A stretch of DNA of 64,000 nt from Streptomyces antibioticus. Lineage in GTDB: Bacteria > Actinomycetota > Actinomycetes > Streptomycetales > Streptomycetaceae. Positions 60,087 through 64,000 of this stretch are shown here, piece by piece. The stretch lies in assembly GCF_001514065.1 (NCBI RefSeq), contig NZ_KQ948426.1:62001-126000 (forward strand), in the 5' to 3' direction. The notes beneath the pieces are model-generated. The model saw only the letters and a list, made by a program, of their open reading frames with translations. It was not told the DNA's origin and did no database searches. The number at the start of each line of letters is the position of its first letter. Position 1 is the first letter of the stretch. The translations under genes were made by a program, and so were the position numbers.

Positions 60087-61607
60087 TCAGGCCGGCTCCA
60101 GGAACCCCTGCTCCACCAGCACCCGGATCTGCGCCGGCGTACGGTCCCGCAGCAACACCGGGTCCTCGCCCATCAGTTGCGCGATCGCGTCCAGGATCCG
60201 CCCCGCGCTCAGCGAGCCGTCGCACACGCCGGCGAAGCCCGCGCCGACGGTGTCCACCTTGGTGGCGCGGCGCATGCCACGGTTCTGGCGCAGCACCACA
60301 TGCTCCGGGTCCTCGGCGCCGGGCAGCCCGACCTGCTCCTGCACGATCTCCGGCGCGAGCTTGAAGTGCCCCTCCAGCAGCGCCGCGTCGTCGTGCTCCC
60401 GCAGATAGTCGAGCCGCTCGAAGTGCGCCGCGACGGTGTCACCGAGCGGCTGCTCCACGGGGTGCGGCCACTCCTCCGCGACGACCGAGGGCTCGGCGGC
60501 CGCCGTCTTGCGCAGGGTGATCCAGCCGAACCCGACCGCCTTGACCTTGCGCGCCTCGAACTCGTCCAGCCAGGCGTCGTACAGCGCCTGGTACTCGGCC
60601 GGGTCCCCGCGGTGGTCACCGGCGTCCCTGAGCCACAGCTCGGCGTACTGCGTGACGTCCTGCACCTCGCGCTGGACGATCCACGCGTCGCACCCGCGCG
60701 GCACCCACGACCTGAGCCTGTCCTGCCAGTCCTCCCCTTCCACGTGCTGCCAGTTGGCGAGGAACTGCGCGAACCCGCCCTCGGTCAGCCGTTCCCCCGC
60801 CTGCTGAACGAGCGACCGGCACAGATCGTCCCCGCCCATCCCGCCGTCCCGGTACGTCAGCCGGGCTCCCGGCGAGATCACGAAGGGCGGGTTGGAGACG
60901 ATCAGGTCGTACGTCTCGTCGTCGCGCACCGGCTCGAAGAGCGAGCCCTCCCGCAGGTCCGCCGCCGGGGCGCCGGACAGGGCCAGGGTCAGCGCGGTGA
61001 TGTGCAACGCGCGCGGGTTGAGGTCGGTCGCCGTCACGCGCGTGGCGTGCCGAGCGGCGTGCAGCGCCTGGATGCCGGACCCGGTGCCGAGGTCGAGCGC
61101 GGCCCCGACGGGCGTGCGGACGGTGATGCCGGCGAGAGTCGTGGAGGCGCCGCCGACGCCCAGGACGACGCCCTCCTCGCGGCTGCCGATGCCACCGGCG
61201 CCGCCCACGGCGCAGCCCAGGTCGGACACGATGAACCAGTCCTCGCCGTCGGGCCCGCCGTACGGCCGTACGTCCACCGTCGCGGCCACTTCCTCGGCGC
61301 CGGCCCGCACCAGCCACCCGGCCTCCAGACACGCCTCCAGGGGCAGTACGTCCGCCACGCGCGCGTGGAGCACGGGTTGCTGCAGCAGGAAGAGCCGTAC
61401 GAGCACCTCCAGCGCGCTGTCCCCACGGGTGGCCCGCAGCGCGGGCACGGTCTCGCTGCGGGCGAGCGCCGCGTAGGCGGGGGCGCCGAGCAGTTCGAGC
61501 AGGCCGTCGGCGGTGAAGGAGGCGCCCAGGAGGGCGTCGCGCAGGGCGGCGGCGACGTCGGGGCGGTCGGCGGAGGGCAGGGGGGCAAGGCTGGAGTCAC
61601 TCACCAC
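60087..61607 (-). CDS. SAM-dependent methyltransferase, NPPF type
   Basis: 506 residues. Central Rossmann domain with ALDLGTGSGIQALHAARH near 171 and NPPF near 238 (YDLIVSNPPFVISPG), the HemK/RlmG-type signature for methylating amide or base amino groups. N-terminal ~150 and C-terminal ~180 residues are actinobacteria-specific. Substrate unknown; rRNA or protein release factor are possible. It faces no obvious partner; kinase gene follows on the same strand after ~180 bases. Confidence 0.88.
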   Translation of the reverse strand: MVSDSSLAPLPSADRPDVAAALRDALLGASFTADGLLELLGAPAYAALARSETVPALRATRGDSALEVLVRLFLLQQPVLHARVADVLPLEACLEAGWLVRAGAEEVAATVDVRPYGGPDGEDWFIVSDLGCAVGGAGGIGSREEGVVLGVGGASTTLAGITVRTPVGAALDLGTGSGIQALHAARHATRVTATDLNPRALHITALTLALSGAPAADLREGSLFEPVRDDETYDLIVSNPPFVISPGARLTYRDGGMGGDDLCRSLVQQAGERLTEGGFAQFLANWQHVEGEDWQDRLRSWVPRGCDAWIVQREVQDVTQYAELWLRDAGDHRGDPAEYQALYDAWLDEFEARKVKAVGFGWITLRKTAAAEPSVVAEEWPHPVEQPLGDTVAAHFERLDYLREHDDAALLEGHFKLAPEIVQEQVGLPGAEDPEHVVLRQNRGMRRATKVDTVGAGFAGVCDGSLSAGRILDAIAQLMGEDPVLLRDRTPAQIRVLVEQGFLEPA

Positions 61608-61624
61608 CCCATTGTGGACGCAAA

Positions 61625-61655
61625 CCGGCGCCGCAGGCGGTGCCTGCGGCGCCGG
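61625..61655 (-). terminator. Hairpin terminator after lipoprotein gene
   Basis: Perfect 14-bp arms at 61625-61638 and 61642-61655, loop GGT, with TTTG following on the minus strand. 18 bases past the lipoprotein stop. Confidence 0.85.
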
Positions 61656-61673
61656 GACGGCCGGGGCGGGGTG

Positions 61674-62258
61674 TCAGCCGTTCGTGGCCGACGGCGTGGC
61701 GGAGGCGCTCTTGCAGCTCTCCTGCTCGGCCATCGCCTTGCCGACGTCACCCTCTTCGAGGTTCTTGAGGGCGTCGCTGCCGGTCGTGCTCAGCTTGTCG
61801 AGCTCGGTCGCGACGTCTTTGAGGCCGTCCGCGAACTTGCCCTGGTCCTTGGTGTTGAGCCCGTCGACCTGCTTCTTGAGGGAGGCGTAGGAGGCGGACA
61901 GGCTGTTGAGCTCCTTGACCGCGTCCAGCTGCTTCTTCTCGGCGTTCTTGCTGTCGCCGGTGTCGGGCGCCCCGGCCTTCTGCACGGCCGCCCCGATCGC
62001 CTTGTAGGCGTCGGACATGTCTTGGAAGGCCTGGGCGTCGGTCTTCTGGACGTCCTCCGGCTTGCTGTTGTCCGAGGTCTGCTGCTGGATCGCGGCGTTC
62101 GCGGCCTCGATCTTCTTGGCCTGCGGCTGTACGGCGTCACAGACCTGCTTGGCCCAGGCGTCCAGCTTCTCGCTGTTGTCGTCACCGCTGCTGCATGCCG
62201 ACAGCGCCATCGCCAGTACCGCACCGCCGGACAGCGCGGCTGCGAGCTTCTTGTTCAC
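61674..62258 (-). CDS. Small secreted lipoprotein, helical
   Basis: 194 residues. Signal KKLAAALSGGAVLAMALSAC with lipobox LSAC near 22. Mature part is almost entirely helical, Lys/Asp/Ala-rich with heptad character (KKIEAANAAIQQQTSDNS, LKKQVDGLNTKDQGKFADGLKDV), and two cysteines (VCDAV and ESCKSA) that may bridge N- and C-termini. GTG 62258 follows GGAAGGG; ATG 62276 is the alternative. Function unknown, likely envelope-associated. Confidence 0.82.
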   Translation of the reverse strand: MNKKLAAALSGGAVLAMALSACSSGDDNSEKLDAWAKQVCDAVQPQAKKIEAANAAIQQQTSDNSKPEDVQKTDAQAFQDMSDAYKAIGAAVQKAGAPDTGDSKNAEKKQLDAVKELNSLSASYASLKKQVDGLNTKDQGKFADGLKDVATELDKLSTTGSDALKNLEEGDVGKAMAEQESCKSASATPSATNG

Positions 62259-62404
62259 CGGATTGGTCCCTTCCATGGCTCCTCGGCCCCGGAACATACA
62301 CGGCGACTGGAGGACACCTACAAGCGGGCCGTCCGATAAGTCATGCATTAAAGCCATTTGTACCAAGTGAGAGAAGGGTCACGAAGGGGGCGTGCGCACA
62401 CAGA

Positions 62405-62441
62405 GCGGGCGGGCGGCGCGTCCACCGCGCCACCCGCCCGC
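62405..62441 (-). terminator. Hairpin terminator after membrane pyrophosphatase
   Basis: 16-bp stem (62405-62420 with 62426-62441) with one G-U pair on the minus strand and a 5-base loop; 30 bases past the pyrophosphatase stop. Confidence 0.78.
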
Positions 62442-62470
62442 CCCAGGTGAGAGGACTGCCGTAAGACCGC

Positions 62471-64000
62471 CTACGAAACCACCGCGGGGTCGGCCGAACT
62501 CGCCACCCTCTTGGCACTGTCCTCCTCGTCCCCCACGGCGATCCCGCGCCGCTTGGAGACATAGACCGCGCCGACGATCACGGCGAGCGAGACCAGGGCG
62601 ATCCCGATCCGGACGCCGATGCTCTTGTCCTCGCCGTAGCTGAACTTGATGACCGCGGGCGCGATGAGCAGCGCGACGAGGTTCATCACCTTCAGCAGCG
62701 GGTTGATCGCGGGCCCGGCGGTGTCCTTGAAGGGGTCGCCGACCGTGTCGCCGATGACGGTCGCGGCGTGGGCCTCGCTGCCCTTGCCGCCGTGATGACC
62801 GTCCTCGACGAGCTTCTTGGCGTTGTCCCAGGCACCGCCGGAGTTGGCGAGGAACACCGCCATGAGCGTGCCGGTGCCGATCGCGCCCGCGAGGTAGGAG
62901 CCCAGGGCGCCGACACCGAGCGTGAACCCGATGAAGATGGGCGCCATGACGGCGAGCAGCCCCGGGGTCGTCAGCTCCCTGAGCGCGTCCCGGGTGCAGA
63001 TGTCGACGACCTTGCCGTACTCCGGCTTCTCGCTGTAGTCCATGATCCCGGGCCGCTCGCGGAACTGCCGCCGCACCTCGTACACCACGGAACCCGCCGA
63101 CCGCGACACGGCGTTGATCGCGAGCCCGGAGAAGAGGAACACGACCGCGGCGCCCGCGATGAGACCGACGAGGTTGTTGGGCTGCGAGATGTCCATCATG
63201 AGGCTCATCGGAGCCCCGTCGCCGGACAGTTTCTCGCCGACGTCCTGGGCGCCCGTCGTGATGGCGTCACGGTACGACCCGAAGAGCGCCGACGCCGCGA
63301 GGACCGCGGTGGCGATGGCGATGCCCTTGGTGATGGCCTTGGTGGTGTTGCCGACGGCGTCCAGGTTGGTGAGCACCTGCGCGCCCGCGCCCTCGACGTC
63401 GCCGGACATCTCGGCGATGCCCTGGGCGTTGTCGGAGACCGGCCCGAAGGTGTCCATGGCGACGATCACGCCGACCGTGGTGAGCAGCCCGGTACCGGCC
63501 AGCGCCACCGCGAACAGCGCCAGCATGATCGACGTACCGCCGAGCAGGAACGCCCCGTAGACGCCGAGGCCGATCAGCAGGGCGGTGTAGACGGCCGATT
63601 CGAGACCGACGGAGATACCGGCGAGGACGACGGTGGCCGGGCCGGTGAGCGAGGTCTTGCCGATGTCCCTGACGGGACGCCGGGTGGTCTCGGTGAAGTA
63701 GCCGGTCAGCTGCTGGATGACGGCGGCGAGCAGGATGCCGATGGCGACCGCGACGAGCGCGAGGATCCGCGGGTCGCCGTCCTTGCCGGCGATCGCCCCG
63801 TCGGTGACGCCGTCGAGATCGGCGTACGACGACGGCAGGTACGCGAAGACGGCCACGGCCACCAGCACGAGCGAGATCACCGCGGAGATGAAGAACCCCC
63901 GGTTGATCGCTGACATGCCACTGCGGTCGGACCGGCGCGGCGCCACCGCGAAGATGCCGATCATCGCGGTCAGCACCCCGATCGCGGGCACGATCAGCGG
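62471..64000 (-). CDS. hppA: K+-insensitive proton-pumping pyrophosphatase, 3' part
   Basis: At least 509 residues; the 5' end lies beyond the window. Membrane enzyme coupling PPi hydrolysis to H+ export. Seen: many helices, AIADNAQ-type segment SDNAQGIAEMSGDV, GNTTKAITKGIAIATAVLAA, GGAWDNAKKLVEDG and GDTVGDPFKDTAGPAINPLLKVMN. The Lys in GNTTKA (instead of Ala in GNTTAA) marks the K+-independent class. C-terminal ~25 residues are polar. It shares substrate PPi with the soluble Ppa at 9.8 kb. Confidence 0.92.
   Translation of the reverse strand, partial: PLIVPAIGVLTAMIGIFAVAPRRSDRSGMSAINRGFFISAVISLVLVAVAVFAYLPSSYADLDGVTDGAIAGKDGDPRILALVAVAIGILLAAVIQQLTGYFTETTRRPVRDIGKTSLTGPATVVLAGISVGLESAVYTALLIGLGVYGAFLLGGTSIMLALFAVALAGTGLLTTVGVIVAMDTFGPVSDNAQGIAEMSGDVEGAGAQVLTNLDAVGNTTKAITKGIAIATAVLAASALFGSYRDAITTGAQDVGEKLSGDGAPMSLMMDISQPNNLVGLIAGAAVVFLFSGLAINAVSRSAGSVVYEVRRQFRERPGIMDYSEKPEYGKVVDICTRDALRELTTPGLLAVMAPIFIGFTLGVGALGSYLAGAIGTGTLMAVFLANSGGAWDNAKKLVEDGHHGGKGSEAHAATVIGDTVGDPFKDTAGPAINPLLKVMNLVALLIAPAVIKFSYGEDKSIGVRIGIALVSLAVIVGAVYVSKRRGIAVGDEEDSAKRVASSADPAVVS

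Overview
The window looks like a core-chromosome segment of a Streptomyces species. It has very high GC, frequent GTG starts, 1-4 base ATGA/TGATG overlaps, many Streptomyces-type families (TipA, DUF397/XRE/HATPase sets, SARP-like regulators, DUF5753, fused thymidylate kinase) and an actinobacterial order folB-folK-DUF3180-folE-ftsH-hpt-tilS-dacB-ppa. About 54 protein genes and one tRNA can be supported. The first (NTF2-like) and last (proton pyrophosphatase) genes are cut by the window ends.

Layout. 1-13.6 kb: folate genes, ftsH, purine salvage, tRNA-lysidine synthetase, a zinc metalloprotease, PBP4-type carboxypeptidase, inorganic pyrophosphatase, ThrE-like exporter, DedA protein. 13.6-20 kb: a tipA homologue with a recognisable MerR-type promoter, a ClC-like channel, glutamate decarboxylase, PadR and DinB genes, aldehyde dehydrogenase. 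20-23.5 kb: a divergent XRE/HATPase locus plus DUF397 sharing short repeated motifs, then ArsR/SRPBCC and a glyoxalase-fold gene. 23.5-26 kb: a zinc-starvation ribosomal cluster (cysteine-poor S18, L31, L33, L28, S14 and a CobW-like protein) around a Zur-box-like palindrome. 26-39.3 kb: two lipoproteins, DUF2786, LysE, an HTH-Clp_N regulator with twin operators and a probably leaderless mRNA, a family A polymerase, a large SARP/NB-ARC/TPR regulator, GT2, DUF3052, and an ECF sigma/membrane protein/PMT mannosyltransferase operon.

39.5-47.2 kb: a 7.6 kb insertion bounded by an intact tRNA-Thr(CGU) and a 37-base copy of its 3' half. It carries only two sizeable genes: a giant SF1 helicase fused to a DUF559-like nuclease and, at its C-terminus, what looks like a complete GreA-like module; and an archaeal-type ATPase with a nuclease-like C-terminal domain. 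No integrase is visible. This is the best candidate for an undescribed system, possibly defensive and acting at RNA polymerase or at transcription-replication intermediates; that function is inference.

47.3-64 kb: secreted tripeptidyl-aminopeptidase-like hydrolase, holB, thymidylate kinase fused to a transporter-like membrane domain, topA, a small membrane protein, a membrane Ser/Thr kinase, a methyltransferase, a lipoprotein and the proton-pumping pyrophosphatase. Most transcription units end in strong GC hairpins, several listed below.
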